A stretch of DNA of 64,000 nt, from NCBI RefSeq assembly GCF_037327425.1, contig NZ_CP147846.1, forward strand, positions 2,914,001 to 2,978,000. The letters run 5' to 3'. Of the stretch, positions 55,205 to 63,921 are shown one piece after another. This DNA comes from Rhodococcus sovatensis. Its GTDB lineage: Bacteria; Actinomycetota; Actinomycetes; Mycobacteriales; Mycobacteriaceae. Within the stretch, counting starts at the first letter, position 1; each line of letters starts with the position of its first letter. The notes beneath the pieces were generated by a model. The model ran no database searches, had not been told where the DNA came from, and saw only the letters and a program-made list of their open reading frames with translations. Made by a program: the position numbers and the translations under genes.

Positions 55205-56269
55205 TTACAGCTGTTCTGTCTCGGCGTAGTCCTGCTCGGCGCCTTCGCTGTCTGCGAAGGAACTAGCGTCTGTGTCGCTCCACGTTCCCGTGGTGGCGTC
55301 GTATCCGGGGACGGTGGTCGGATCGAAGGACGCGGGGCTGTCCTTGAGCGAAAGGCCGAGCGAGTGCAGCTTGACCTTCACCTCGTCGATGGACTTCTGT
55401 CCGAAGTTACGAATGTCCAGCAGATCGGACTCGGTACGACCAACCAGCTCACCGACGGTGTGAACACCCTCGCGCTTGAGGCAGTTGTAGGAACGAACCG
55501 TCAGGTCCAGGTCCTCGATGGGGAGTCCGAAGGAAGCGATGTGATCGGCCTCGGCGGGCGAGGGTCCGATCTCGATTCCTTCTGCTTCGACGTTCAGCTC
55601 ACGGGCGAGACCGAAGAGCTCAACCAGGGTCTTGCCCGCCGAAGCGAGCGCGTCCCGCGCGGTGATGGAGTTCTTGGTCTCCACGTCGAGAACGAGCCGA
55701 TCGAAGTCGGTGCGCTGTTCGACGCGAGTGGCCTCCACCTTGTAGGTGACCTTGAGCACCGGCGAGTAGATCGAGTCGACCGGGATACGGCCGATCTCTG
55801 CGCCGGAGGCCTTGTTCTGAACGGCAGGGACGTAGCCGCGGCCGCGCTCGACTACGAGCTCGACCTCCAACTTGCCCTTGTCGTTCAGGGTCGCGATGTG
55901 CAGATCCGGATTGTTCACCGTGACGCCTGCCGGGGGCACGATGTCGCCTGCAGTGACAGCGCCTGGGCCCTGCTTGCGGACGTACATGGTGACCGGCTCG
56001 TCCTCTTCGGAACTTACGACGAGACCCTTGAGGTTCAGGATGATGTCGGTGACGTCTTCCTTGACTCCGGGGACCGTGGTGAATTCGTGAAGAACGCCGT
56101 CGATACGGATGCTGGTGACAGCAGCGCCGGGGATCGACGACAGAAGGGTACGGCGGAGCGAGTTGCCGAGGGTGTAACCGAAGCCAGGCTCGAGCGGCTC
56201 GATGACGAATTTCGAGCGGTTGTCGGCGATGACCTCTTCGGTCAACGTCGGGCGCTGTGAAATGAGCAT
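55205..56269 (-). CDS. rpoA: DNA-directed RNA polymerase subunit alpha
   Basis: This 354-residue protein has the N-terminal assembly domain (FVIEPLEPGFGYTLGNSLRR, a universal signature) up to about 235. A linker and the C-terminal domain for UP-element and activator contact follow (about 250-320: SYNCLKREGVHTVGELVGRT; NFGQKSIDEVKVKLHSLGLS). The acidic tail is typical of actinobacteria. It is cotranscribed with rpsD and rplQ. Confidence 0.98.
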   Translation of the reverse strand: MLISQRPTLTEEVIADNRSKFVIEPLEPGFGYTLGNSLRRTLLSSIPGAAVTSIRIDGVLHEFTTVPGVKEDVTDIILNLKGLVVSSEEDEPVTMYVRKQGPGAVTAGDIVPPAGVTVNNPDLHIATLNDKGKLEVELVVERGRGYVPAVQNKASGAEIGRIPVDSIYSPVLKVTYKVEATRVEQRTDFDRLVLDVETKNSITARDALASAGKTLVELFGLARELNVEAEGIEIGPSPAEADHIASFGLPIEDLDLTVRSYNCLKREGVHTVGELVGRTESDLLDIRNFGQKSIDEVKVKLHSLGLSLKDSPASFDPTTVPGYDATTGTWSDTDASSFADSEGAEQDYAETEQL

Positions 56270-56369
56270 TGTGTGTTCCTCCTGTACGGACGTCCGCTAT
56301 TTGACGTCCACGTGTGGAGGCGAGAACGCCTGCGAGTGTCAGGTGTGGCACTCGCAGGCGCGCTACGCC

Positions 56370-56975
56370 TTACTTCGAGTAGTACTCGACGATGAGCTGC
56401 TCCTGGAGCGGCACATCGATCTGTGCGCGCTCCGGTACCCGGTGAACCAGGATACGAAGACGGTTCGGAACGACCTGCAGCCACGGAGCCACGGGACGAT
56501 CGCCGTAGCTCTCGCGTGCAATCTGGATCGGCAGAGTCTGTGCCGACTTCTCGCGGACATCGATGATGTCGTACTGCGAGACGCGGTAGCTGGGGATGTC
56601 CACTCGCTTGTTGTTGACGAGGAAGTGGCCGTGCGTGACCAGCTGGCGCGCCTGACGACGGGTGCGTGCCAGTCCGGCACGGTAAACCACGTTGTCGAGA
56701 CGAGTCTCGAGGATCGTCAGCAGGTTCTCACCGGTCTTGCCGGGGCGCCTGTTGGCTTCCTTGTAGTACAGACGGAACTGCTTCTCCATGACGCCGTAGG
56801 TGAAGCGAGCCTTCTGCTTCTCCTGCAGCTGGAGCAGGTACTCGCTCTCCTTGATCCGCGCGCGGCCATGCTGGCCGGGCGGGTAAGGACGGCGCTCGAA
56901 CGCCTGGTCGCCTCCGACGAGGTCGACGCGCAGACGACGCGACTTGCGGGTGATAGGACCGGTATAACGTGCCAT
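56370..56975 (-). CDS. rpsD: 30S ribosomal protein S4
   Basis: This 201-residue primary 16S rRNA binder has an S4 domain at about 90-155 (RLDNVVYRAGLARTRRQARQ) and C-terminal PLQEQLIVEYYSK. Cysteine zinc ligands of some S4 forms are absent (an alternative, zinc-free type). It follows rpsK by 21 bases. Confidence 0.98.
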   Translation of the reverse strand: MARYTGPITRKSRRLRVDLVGGDQAFERRPYPPGQHGRARIKESEYLLQLQEKQKARFTYGVMEKQFRLYYKEANRRPGKTGENLLTILETRLDNVVYRAGLARTRRQARQLVTHGHFLVNNKRVDIPSYRVSQYDIIDVREKSAQTLPIQIARESYGDRPVAPWLQVVPNRLRILVHRVPERAQIDVPLQEQLIVEYYSK

Positions 56976-56996
56976 TTTCTAAACCTTTCCTTCCCG

Positions 56997-57410
56997 CTAG
57001 ACCCGACGCCGCTTGGGCGGACGGCAGCCGTTGTGGGGCTGAGGGGTGACATCGGAGATGGTGCCGACCTCGAGGCCAGCGGCCTGAAGCGAGCGGATCG
57101 CGGTCTCACGGCCGGAGCCGGGACCCTTGACGAAAACGTCGACCTTCTTGACGCCGTGCTCTTGCGCCTTGCGTGCAGCACTTTCGGCTGCGAGCTGGGC
57201 GGCGAACGGCGTCGACTTGCGCGAGCCCTTGAAGCCCACGTGGCCCGACGACGCCCACGAGATGACGTTGCCGGCCGGGTCGGTGATCGACACGATCGTG
57301 TTGTTGAACGTGCTCTTGATGTGCGCAGATCCGTGCGGGACGTTCTTCTTGTCCCTGCGACGCGTCTTCTGCGCCTTCTTCGGACCGGTACCGCGTGCTT
57401 TAGGGGGCAT
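56997..57410 (-). CDS. rpsK: 30S ribosomal protein S11
   Basis: This 137-residue platform protein has a basic N-terminus. The S11 signature (HIKSTFNNTIVSITDPAGNV; GPGSGRETAIRSLQAAGLEV) and the C-terminal PHNGCRPPKRRRV are present. Its start overlaps the rpsM stop by one base (TAATG type). Confidence 0.98.
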   Translation of the reverse strand: MPPKARGTGPKKAQKTRRRDKKNVPHGSAHIKSTFNNTIVSITDPAGNVISWASSGHVGFKGSRKSTPFAAQLAAESAARKAQEHGVKKVDVFVKGPGSGRETAIRSLQAAGLEVGTISDVTPQPHNGCRPPKRRRV

Positions 57411-57784
57411 TACTTCGCCTTCTTCTTGCCGGCAATGGTGCGCTTGGGGCCCTTACGGGTGCGCGCATTGGTCTTGGTGCGCTGTCCACGGACGGGCAGA
57501 CCACGACGGTGGCGAAGGCCCTGGTAGCAGCCGATTTCGATCTTGCGACGGATGTCGGCCTGAACCTCGCGGCGCAGGTCGCCCTCGACCTTGAGGGACT
57601 CCTCGATGTACTCGCGGAGCTTCGTCAGATCTTCGTCGGCCAGATCCTTGCTGCGCAGATCAGGGTTGACCCCGGTTGCGTCGAGGATTTCCTTGGAGCG
57701 GGTACGGCCTACGCCGTAGATGTAAGTCAGTGCGATCTCCATGCGCTTTTCGCGCGGCAGATCCACACCTGCGAGACGTGCCAT
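57410..57784 (-). CDS. rpsM: 30S ribosomal protein S13
   Basis: This 124-residue small-subunit head protein starts at ATG 57784 (MARLAGVDLPREKRMEIALT). The longer frame to 57844 is rejected on family length. The signature YIYGVGRTRSKEILDATGV is present, with a basic C-terminal tail RKGPKRTIAGKKKAK. A 203-bp gap separates it from rpmJ and contains a short GC hairpin (57884-57903). Confidence 0.98.
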   Translation of the reverse strand: MARLAGVDLPREKRMEIALTYIYGVGRTRSKEILDATGVNPDLRSKDLADEDLTKLREYIEESLKVEGDLRREVQADIRRKIEIGCYQGLRHRRGLPVRGQRTKTNARTRKGPKRTIAGKKKAK

Positions 57785-57987
57785 GTGGCAATCCTTTTCT
57801 TGTCCGGAGGTCTGCTCCCAGTCCGTCCCCTGTGTTCTTCTCACCGCTGGGGTGTGAAGCGTCTTTCAACCAACTCAGTGGGGCCCCGGCCTCCGTGCCG
57901 GGGGTATGCCGCAACGCGTATGTCGCGGTTGGTGCTGGGAGGTCATCTTCTAGCTATGTGCCAAGCCGAAATGCGAATGCTCGGTGG

Positions 57988-58101
57988 TTATCCCTGACGC
58001 TGCTTGTGACGCAGGTTGTCGCAGATCACCATGACTCGCCCGTTACGACGAATCACCTTGCACTTCTCGCAGATCTTCTTGACGCTCGGCTGAACCTTCA
58101 C
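57988..58101 (-). CDS. rpmJ: 50S ribosomal protein L36 (zinc-ribbon type)
   Basis: This 37-residue protein starts at GTG 58101 (VKVQPSVKKICEKCKVIRRN). It keeps the zinc ligands C11, C14, C27 and H32, so it is the zinc-binding form, not the zinc-free replacement. It lies between infA and rpsM. Confidence 0.97.
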   Translation of the reverse strand: MKVQPSVKKICEKCKVIRRNGRVMVICDNLRHKQRQG

Positions 58102-58190
58102 GTCGTTTGATCTCCTGTGTGTAGCTCGCGCATCGGTGACCCGAAGCCGCGAGCATGGTTCTCTCCGACCGGACATGGCCGGAGAAGCTC

Positions 58191-58412
58191 TTACTTGTAG
58201 CGGTAAACGATGCGTCCACGCGTGAGGTCGTACGGAGAAAGCTCCACTACGACACGATCCTCTGGGAGGATACGAATGTAGTGCTGGCGCATCTTTCCGC
58301 TGATGTGTGCGAGTACCTTGTGGCCGTTCTCGAGCTCAATGCGAAACATCGCATTGGGCAACGGTTCGACTACCCGGCCCTCGACCTCGATGGCACCGTC
58401 TTTCTTAGCCAT
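58191..58412 (-). CDS. infA: Translation initiation factor IF-1
   Basis: This 73-residue OB-fold protein (MAKKDGAIEVEGRVVEPLPN to GRIVYRYK) binds the A site of the 30S subunit during initiation. It starts at ATG 58412. The 234-bp gap to map upstream probably holds the promoter for infA-rpmJ-rpsM-rpsK-rpsD-rpoA-rplQ. Confidence 0.98.
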   Translation of the reverse strand: MAKKDGAIEVEGRVVEPLPNAMFRIELENGHKVLAHISGKMRQHYIRILPEDRVVVELSPYDLTRGRIVYRYK

Positions 58413-58646
58413 ATCCTCCGCGTCCCTGGCGTTATACCTGGTTGATTGCATCTGTTTTCCGTTAACGTGATGCACACTGGCCGTCGACACGAAGCCGAAG
58501 GTTTCACCGGATGAACGAGGGCCAGGCTTGCGCAGGCATGCGAACAACCGGCGCGCAGAGCGCACCGTCGACCTATGTTACCGGTAAACGACCACCAGGC
58601 CAAATGCGCTCGAACCAGCGCTACCAGCCGGGTCCAGACCTGATTG

Positions 58647-59444
58647 CTACTCCGGGCGGAGAGTCAGGATTCGAGGACCGTCTTCGGTGACCGCAACGGT
58701 GTGTTCCCAGTGTGCAGAACGAGATCCGTCGGTGGTGACGACAGTCCAGTCGTCATCCAGAATTTCGGTCTCGTACGTGCCGAGGGTGAGCATCGGTTCG
58801 ATAGCGAGCGTCGATCCCACTACGAGTTCGGGTCCCTTACCGGGTGCGCCTTCGTTCGCGAGGAACGGTTCCATGTGCATCTCACGACCGATGCCGTGGC
58901 CGCCGTAACCGTCGACGATGCCGTACTTGCGGCCGTGCAGCTTCTCGGCTGCGTACGTTCCGTTCTCGATGGCATGCGAGACGTCGGTGAGTCGGTTGCC
59001 GGGCAGCATCGCGGCGATGCCTGCTTCCATCGACAGCCGCGTCGCTTCGCTGAGAAGCGCGTCGGCCTCGATGATCTGCCCTACGCCGAATGTCCACGCG
59101 GAGTCCCCGTGCCAGCCGTCGAGAATTGCGCCGCAATCGATCGAGATCAAATCGCCTTCGACGAGGATGTCGTCGGCCGACGGAATGCCATGCACGACAC
59201 GGTCGTTCACCGACGAGCAGATGCTGCCGGTGAAGCCGTGGTATCCGAGAAACGAGGGAACGGCCCCTGCTTCTCGGATCACCGATTCGGCCACTCGATC
59301 GAGATCGAGAGTCGATACGCCGGGCTTGGCCGCGTCACGCACGGCAACCAGAGCGGCGCCGACGACGGCTCCCGCGGCAGCCATGGCATCGAGCTCACCG
59401 GGGCTGCGAAAGGGCACTACCTTGCGCTTACGACCGAACGCCAT
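58647..59444 (-). CDS. map: Methionine aminopeptidase
   Basis: This 265-residue type I enzyme removes initiator Met. The metal ligands are in SIDCGAILDGWHGDSAWTFG (two Asp), GHGIGREMHMEP (His) and the later Glu residues (AIEPMLTLG and WEHTVAVTEDG). There is no N-terminal SH3-like extension. It starts where adk ends (1-base overlap), so adk-map is one unit downstream of secY. Confidence 0.97.
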   Translation of the reverse strand: MAFGRKRKVVPFRSPGELDAMAAAGAVVGAALVAVRDAAKPGVSTLDLDRVAESVIREAGAVPSFLGYHGFTGSICSSVNDRVVHGIPSADDILVEGDLISIDCGAILDGWHGDSAWTFGVGQIIEADALLSEATRLSMEAGIAAMLPGNRLTDVSHAIENGTYAAEKLHGRKYGIVDGYGGHGIGREMHMEPFLANEGAPGKGPELVVGSTLAIEPMLTLGTYETEILDDDWTVVTTDGSRSAHWEHTVAVTEDGPRILTLRPE

Positions 59445-59998
59445 TACTTGTCGAGACCCTCGATCGCCTTCAGTGCCCGAGCGCTGACTTCCTCGACGTC
59501 GCCCATCGCGTCGACCGCGAGGATCTGGTCACGGTAGTGGTCGAGAAGTGGCGCCGTCTCGTCGCGGTACACCTTGAGCCGGTTCCGGATGACGTCTTCC
59601 GTGTCGTCTGCGCGACCGCGCGAGAGCATGCGTTTGACGACGATGTCCTCGTCGACGACGAACGACAGGACAGCGTCGAGCTTCGCTCCCAGATCCGCGA
59701 GAATGTCGACGAGCGACTCGGCCTGACCGACGGACCGGGGAAAGCCGTCGAGAAGGAATCCGTTGACGGCATCAGGTTCGGCGAGGCGGCTACGAACCAT
59801 GTCCACGGTCAGTTCACTCGGTACGAGGTCTCCCGCGTCGAGGTACTTCTTCGCTTCGATTCCGAGTGGTGTCTGCTCACCGATGTTCGCGCGGAACAGG
59901 TCACCGGTCGAAATGTGGGGTACACCCAACTTCTGCGACAGAACTTCCGCCTGGGTGCCTTTGCCTGCACCGGGAGGACCAAGTAGAACGAGTCTCAC
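59444..59998 (-). CDS. adk: Adenylate kinase
   Basis: This 184-residue short-form enzyme (no zinc lid) has P-loop GPPGAGKGTQ (7-16), the NMP region STGDLFRANI, LLDGFPRSVGQAE and a short lid SRGRADDTEDVIRNRL. It balances AMP, ADP and ATP. It overlaps the secY stop by 4 bases. Confidence 0.98.
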   Translation of the reverse strand: MRLVLLGPPGAGKGTQAEVLSQKLGVPHISTGDLFRANIGEQTPLGIEAKKYLDAGDLVPSELTVDMVRSRLAEPDAVNGFLLDGFPRSVGQAESLVDILADLGAKLDAVLSFVVDEDIVVKRMLSRGRADDTEDVIRNRLKVYRDETAPLLDHYRDQILAVDAMGDVEEVSARALKAIEGLDK

Positions 59999-61317
59999 TT
60001 GAGGAACCCTTCGTAGTTACGCTGCATCAACTGACTTTCGATCTGCTTCACGGTATCGAGACCGACACTGACCATGATCAGCACCGCGGTGCCACCGAAC
60101 GGCAGGTTCTGCCCGCCACCGGAGCTTCCGATATCGAGGAACAGGTTGGGCAATACGGCAATGGTGCCCAGGTAGATCGCGCCCGGCAGGGTGATGCGGC
60201 TGAGGACGTAGTTCAGGTAGTCGGCGGTCGGCCTGCCCGGACGAATTCCGGGGATGAACCCACCGAACTTCTTCATCTCGTCGGCCCGTTCCTCCGGATT
60301 GAAGGTGATGGCGACGTAGAAGTAGGTGAAGAAGACGATGAGTCCGAAGTAGATGGAGATGTACACCGGGTTCGCCGGGTTCACCAGATACTCGTTGATG
60401 ATTCGCTGCCACCAGGACGGGTCCGTCGCAGTGCTCGCAGATGTGAGCTGAGCGATCAGGTTCGGCAGGTACAACAGCGAGGACGCGAAGATCACCGGGA
60501 TAACACCGGCCTGGTTGACCTTGAGCGGTAGGTACGTAGACGATCCGCCGTACATCTTGCGTCCGACCATGCGCTTGGCGTATTGGACCGGAATACGACG
60601 CTGGCCCTGCTCGACGAACACAACGCCGGCGATGATCAGGAACGCGGCGACGCAGACCATCGCGAAGACAAGGCCTCCGCGGCTGTCGAGGATGGACTTG
60701 CCTTCCGACGGAATGCGCGAGGCGATACCGGCGAAAATGAGAAGCGACATCCCGTTGCCCACGCCGCGCTCGGTGATGACCTCACCGAGCCACATGACCA
60801 CCGCTGCACCCGCCGTCATGACGAGAACGATGATCACCAGGCCGAAGATGCTCTGGTCGGCAATGATGTCCTGCTGGCATCCCTGAAGGAGCTGTCCACG
60901 CGAGGCGAGAGCGACGAGACCGGTTGCCTGCAGGATCGCGAGGGCGATCGAGAGATAACGCGTGTACTGCGTCATCTTGGCTTGGCCGGACTGACCTTCC
61001 TTGCGCAGTTCCTCGAACTTCGGGATTACCACCGTCAGAAGCTGGACGATGATGCTCGCGGTGATGTACGGCATGATGCCGATCGCGAAGACCGACAGCT
61101 GCAGCAGCGCACCACCGGAGAACAAGTTGATGAGCGAGTAGATACCCGCTTGGTCGCCACCGGAGACCTGGTCGATGCAGGCTCGGACGTTGGCGTAATC
61201 CACACCGGGAGACGGAAGAGTAGCGCCGAAGCGATACAGGGCCACCAGACCGAGTGTGAAAAGGATCTTCCGTCTCAGGTCAGGGGTCCTGAGGGCCGAC
61301 ACGAAGGCGGAAAGCAA
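59995..61317 (-). CDS. secY: Protein translocase subunit SecY
   Basis: This protein has about 440 residues and ten membrane helices, and forms the Sec channel. TTG 61317 is preferred: AGGAGG lies about 5 bases upstream and the N-terminus becomes (M)LSAFVSALRTPDLRRKIL, which matches the family. A GTG at 61332 adds five residues but overlaps that binding site. The plug and pore signatures are present (LFSGGALLQLSVFAIGIMPY; cytoplasmic loop FEELRKEGQSGQAKMTQYTR). It leads secY-adk-map. Confidence 0.97.
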   Translation of the reverse strand: MLSAFVSALRTPDLRRKILFTLGLVALYRFGATLPSPGVDYANVRACIDQVSGGDQAGIYSLINLFSGGALLQLSVFAIGIMPYITASIIVQLLTVVIPKFEELRKEGQSGQAKMTQYTRYLSIALAILQATGLVALASRGQLLQGCQQDIIADQSIFGLVIIVLVMTAGAAVVMWLGEVITERGVGNGMSLLIFAGIASRIPSEGKSILDSRGGLVFAMVCVAAFLIIAGVVFVEQGQRRIPVQYAKRMVGRKMYGGSSTYLPLKVNQAGVIPVIFASSLLYLPNLIAQLTSASTATDPSWWQRIINEYLVNPANPVYISIYFGLIVFFTYFYVAITFNPEERADEMKKFGGFIPGIRPGRPTADYLNYVLSRITLPGAIYLGTIAVLPNLFLDIGSSGGGQNLPFGGTAVLIMVSVGLDTVKQIESQLMQRNYEGFLK

Positions 61318-61633
61318 AGATCCTCCTGGCACGACTGCGATGGTGTCGAAACATCCCTCGAACCCGGATGGGTACTCGGAGCGTTCGACCTTGGACTGCG
61401 AACGACATGGATCGTCCGCATGAAAGGCATTGTCACTGAACTCTAGAACTCTAACAGTGCGCGGCGGACCGCCCGTCGGTCAGTCTGCACCCGGCCCGAT
61501 GGGCTCGGTACTTACCTACCCGCACCGATACTGTCCTGCAGTGGCAACGATGGCCGCAGCGTGAGCCTCTTTCGAGGCTTGCCGCTGCGGCCATCGACAC
61601 ACTATTGCTCACTTCGACGAACAGTCGACGTGG
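61318..61633. other. Gap between rplO and secY
   Basis: These 316 bases have no gene. The strand-symmetric hairpin at 61548-61596 marks the end of the rplO transcript. The rest, nearer secY, should contain a separate secY promoter. A stretch with lower GC lies at about 61425-61455. Confidence 0.65.
61548..61596 (-). terminator. Long hairpin downstream of rplO
   Basis: A 14-bp outer stem (61548-61561 with 61583-61596) and a 6-bp inner stem (61564-61569 with 61574-61579) are separated by a small internal loop, with a TTTC apical loop. No U-run follows, so it is either a factor-dependent terminator or an RNA end stabiliser. Confidence 0.72.
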
Positions 61634-62077
61634 CTATACCTCGGTTGCGCTACCGCCTGCAGCAGCGATCTTTTCCTTGGCAGAGCCGGTGAACTTGTTG
61701 ACGGAGATGTCGACCTTGACGGTCAGCTTTCCGTCGCCGAGTACCTTGACGGGCTCGTTCTTGCGAACCGCACCCTTGGCGATCAGCTCGGCGATGCCGA
61801 CCTGGCCACCCTCGGGGAACAGCCGCTCGATGTCGCGAAGGTTCACGACCTGGAACTCGACACGGTTCGGGTTGGTGAAGCCCTTGAGCTTCGGGAGACG
61901 CATGTGAAGGGGCATCTGGCCACCTTCGAAGCGTGCCGGCACGTTCTTGCGTGCGCCGGTTCCCTTGGTACCGCGACCTGCGGTCTTGCCGCGCTTGCCG
62001 CCTTCACCGCGGCCGACGCGAATCTTCGTCGACTTGGATCCGGGAGCAGGGCGGAGGTGATGCAGTTTGATGGTCAT
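61634..62077 (-). CDS. rplO: 50S ribosomal protein L15
   Basis: This 147-residue protein has the N-terminal LHHLRPAPGSKSTKIRVGRG and a Gly/Lys-rich KRGKTAGRGTKGTGARKNV stretch. The conserved C-terminal KFTGSAKEKIAAAGGSATEV is present. It lies 2 bases after rpmD (overlapping regulatory spacing) with AGGAGG inside the end of rpmD. Confidence 0.98.
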   Translation of the reverse strand: MTIKLHHLRPAPGSKSTKIRVGRGEGGKRGKTAGRGTKGTGARKNVPARFEGGQMPLHMRLPKLKGFTNPNRVEFQVVNLRDIERLFPEGGQVGIAELIAKGAVRKNEPVKVLGDGKLTVKVDISVNKFTGSAKEKIAAAGGSATEV

Positions 62078-62079
62078 GG

Positions 62080-62259
62080 CTAGACCTCCTCAACAGTTAC
62101 GAGGTGGCGGACAACATTGACCAGACCTCGGGTCTGCGGGGTGTCGTCACGGACGACGGACTGGCGAATGCCTTTGAGTCCGAGGGTCCGCAGGCTGTCC
62201 CGCTGGTTCGACTTCTGGCCGATGGTGCTCTTGATCTGAGTGACCTTCAGCTGTGCCAT
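62080..62259 (-). CDS. rpmD: 50S ribosomal protein L30
   Basis: This 59-residue protein (MAQLKVTQIKSTIGQKSNQR, then LRTLGLKGIRQSVVRDDTPQ) matches L30 throughout. ATG 62259 abuts the rpsE stop with one-base overlap and the stop at 62080 is 2 bases from rplO. Confidence 0.97.
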   Translation of the reverse strand: MAQLKVTQIKSTIGQKSNQRDSLRTLGLKGIRQSVVRDDTPQTRGLVNVVRHLVTVEEV

Positions 62260-62921
62260 TACTTCACCGCTCCTGCCTGTGCACGCGCACGAAGCATTCC
62301 GGCGGGTGCAACCTCTTCGAGGGTCAGACCGCGACGAGCCGCGACCTCCTCGGGACGCTGCAAGCCCTTGAGCGCTGCCACGGTGGCATGCACGACGTTG
62401 ATCGCGTTGTCGCTACCGAGCGACTTCGAGAGCACGTCGTGGATGCCGGCGCACTCCAGCACGGCGCGAACAGCACCACCGGCGATGACTCCGGTACCGG
62501 CACTGGCCGGACGGAGCATGACGATGCCTGCTGCTGCTTCACCCTGGATGGGGTGCGTGATGGTTCCGCCGATCATCGGGACACGGAAGAAGCTCTTGCG
62601 AGCTTCCTCGACGCCCTTCTGGATCGCCGCGGGAACTTCCTTGGCCTTGCCGTAGCCGACGCCGACCAAGCCGTTGCCGTCTCCGACGATGACGAGGGCG
62701 GTGAAGCTGAAGCGTCGACCACCCTTGACCACCTTGGAGACGCGGTTGATCGCGACTACGCGCTCGATGAAGTTCGACTTCTCGGCAGCGTTTCCGCCAC
62801 GCGAGTTGTCGCGACGGTCGCGTCCACCACGGTTGTCACCGCGGTTGTCGCCACCACTGTTCGGTCCACTGTTCTGTCCGGCGGGGCCGCTTCCACCGTC
62901 ACGCCGTTGACGTCCCGGCAT
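62259..62921 (-). CDS. rpsE: 30S ribosomal protein S5
   Basis: This 220-residue protein has an N-terminal Gly/Asn/Arg-rich extension (about 1-45) typical of actinobacteria. The S5 double-stranded RNA-binding core (FIERVVAINRVSKVVKGGRR) and the C-terminal domain (AGIHDVLSKSLGSDNAINVV) follow. It lies between rplR and rpmD. Confidence 0.98.
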   Translation of the reverse strand: MPGRQRRDGGSGPAGQNSGPNSGGDNRGDNRGGRDRRDNSRGGNAAEKSNFIERVVAINRVSKVVKGGRRFSFTALVIVGDGNGLVGVGYGKAKEVPAAIQKGVEEARKSFFRVPMIGGTITHPIQGEAAAGIVMLRPASAGTGVIAGGAVRAVLECAGIHDVLSKSLGSDNAINVVHATVAALKGLQRPEEVAARRGLTLEEVAPAGMLRARAQAGAVK

Positions 62922-62952
62922 CAGGCTGTCCTTCCGTTGTCAGTAAGAGTCA

Positions 62953-63366
62953 TCAGAATGCCAACCCACTCTCGCGGGCAGCATCTGCCAGTGCCGCGAT
63001 GCGGCCGCTGTAGTTGTTGCCGCCACGGTCGAAGACGACCGCGTCGATTCCGGCAGCCTTCGCGCGGCTGGCAATGAGCTCGCCGACCTTCGCGCTCTGG
63101 GCCTTCTTGTCTCCGTCGAGCGCACGCACGTCGGCCTCGATCGTCGACGCGCTGGCCAGCGTGTGGCCCGCGAGATCGTCGACCAACTGGACGTGGATGT
63201 GCCGTGCGGAGCGGTTGACGACCAAGCGCGGACGCTCGGGCGTTCCGGAGATCTTCTTGCGAAGGCGGAAGTGACGACGCGCCTTCGACAAGCGACGCTT
63301 CGTCGACACATCGGTTCCGCGAGGTGTGCGGTCGACCTTCGCCTTGTCTGCTGTTTGCTGGCTCAT
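62953..63366 (-). CDS. rplR: 50S ribosomal protein L18
   Basis: This 137-residue 5S rRNA-binding protein starts at ATG 63366. The basic N-terminal arm (STKRRLSKARRHFRLRKKIS) and signature RPRLVVNRSARHIHVQLVDD are followed by FDRGGNNYSGRIAALADAAR. It lies one base after rplF. Confidence 0.98.
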   Translation of the reverse strand: MSQQTADKAKVDRTPRGTDVSTKRRLSKARRHFRLRKKISGTPERPRLVVNRSARHIHVQLVDDLAGHTLASASTIEADVRALDGDKKAQSAKVGELIASRAKAAGIDAVVFDRGGNNYSGRIAALADAARESGLAF

Positions 63367-63367
63367 A

Positions 63368-63907
63368 TCACTTACCCGTCTTTCCGACCTTGCGGCGGAT
63401 AACTTCACCCTCGTAGCGGATGCCCTTGCCCTTGTACGGGTCGGGGCGCCGCAGACGACGAATGTTGGCCGCGATTTGGCCGACCTTCTGCTTGTCGATA
63501 CCGATGATGGTGAATCGCGTGGGCGACTCGACCGTGAACGTGATGCCCTCCGGTGCTTCGATCAGCACAGGGTGGCTGTACCCGAGGGCGAACTCGAGGT
63601 CCTTGCCCTTGAGCACAACGCGGTAACCGACGCCGTGGATCTCCATCTTGGTGGTGTAACCGTTGGTGACACCGGTGATGAGATTGGCAACGAGGGTGCG
63701 CGAAAGTCCATGCAGCGAGCGACTACGACGCTCGTCGTCCGGACGGGTGACAGCGATGGTGCCGTCGTCCGCGCGTGCGATCTGGATGGGCTCGGCGATT
63801 GTCAGGTTCAAGGCACCCTTGGGTCCCTTGACTGCAACATTCTGGCCGTCGATCGTGATGTCGACGCCCGCGGGGACCGTGACCGGCAATTTTCCAATAC
63901 GTGACAT
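63368..63907 (-). CDS. rplF: 50S ribosomal protein L6
   Basis: This 179-residue protein with two repeated L6 domains starts MSRIGKLPVTVPAGVDITID. The C-terminal signature is RRPDPYKGKGIRYEGEVIRR. It lies 14 bases after rpsH. Confidence 0.98.
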   Translation of the reverse strand: MSRIGKLPVTVPAGVDITIDGQNVAVKGPKGALNLTIAEPIQIARADDGTIAVTRPDDERRSRSLHGLSRTLVANLITGVTNGYTTKMEIHGVGYRVVLKGKDLEFALGYSHPVLIEAPEGITFTVESPTRFTIIGIDKQKVGQIAANIRRLRRPDPYKGKGIRYEGEVIRRKVGKTGK

Positions 63908-63921
63908 GGTGGTGGCCTCCC

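Noticed and set aside
57884..57903. A GC hairpin between rpmJ and rpsM as a terminator
   Set aside because: It has only 7 bp and no T-run on either strand, and lies within an operon expected to be continuous.
61315..61332. secY start at GTG 61332
   Set aside because: The AGGAGG would lie inside the coding region, while TTG 61317 has ideal spacing to it and gives the family N-terminus.
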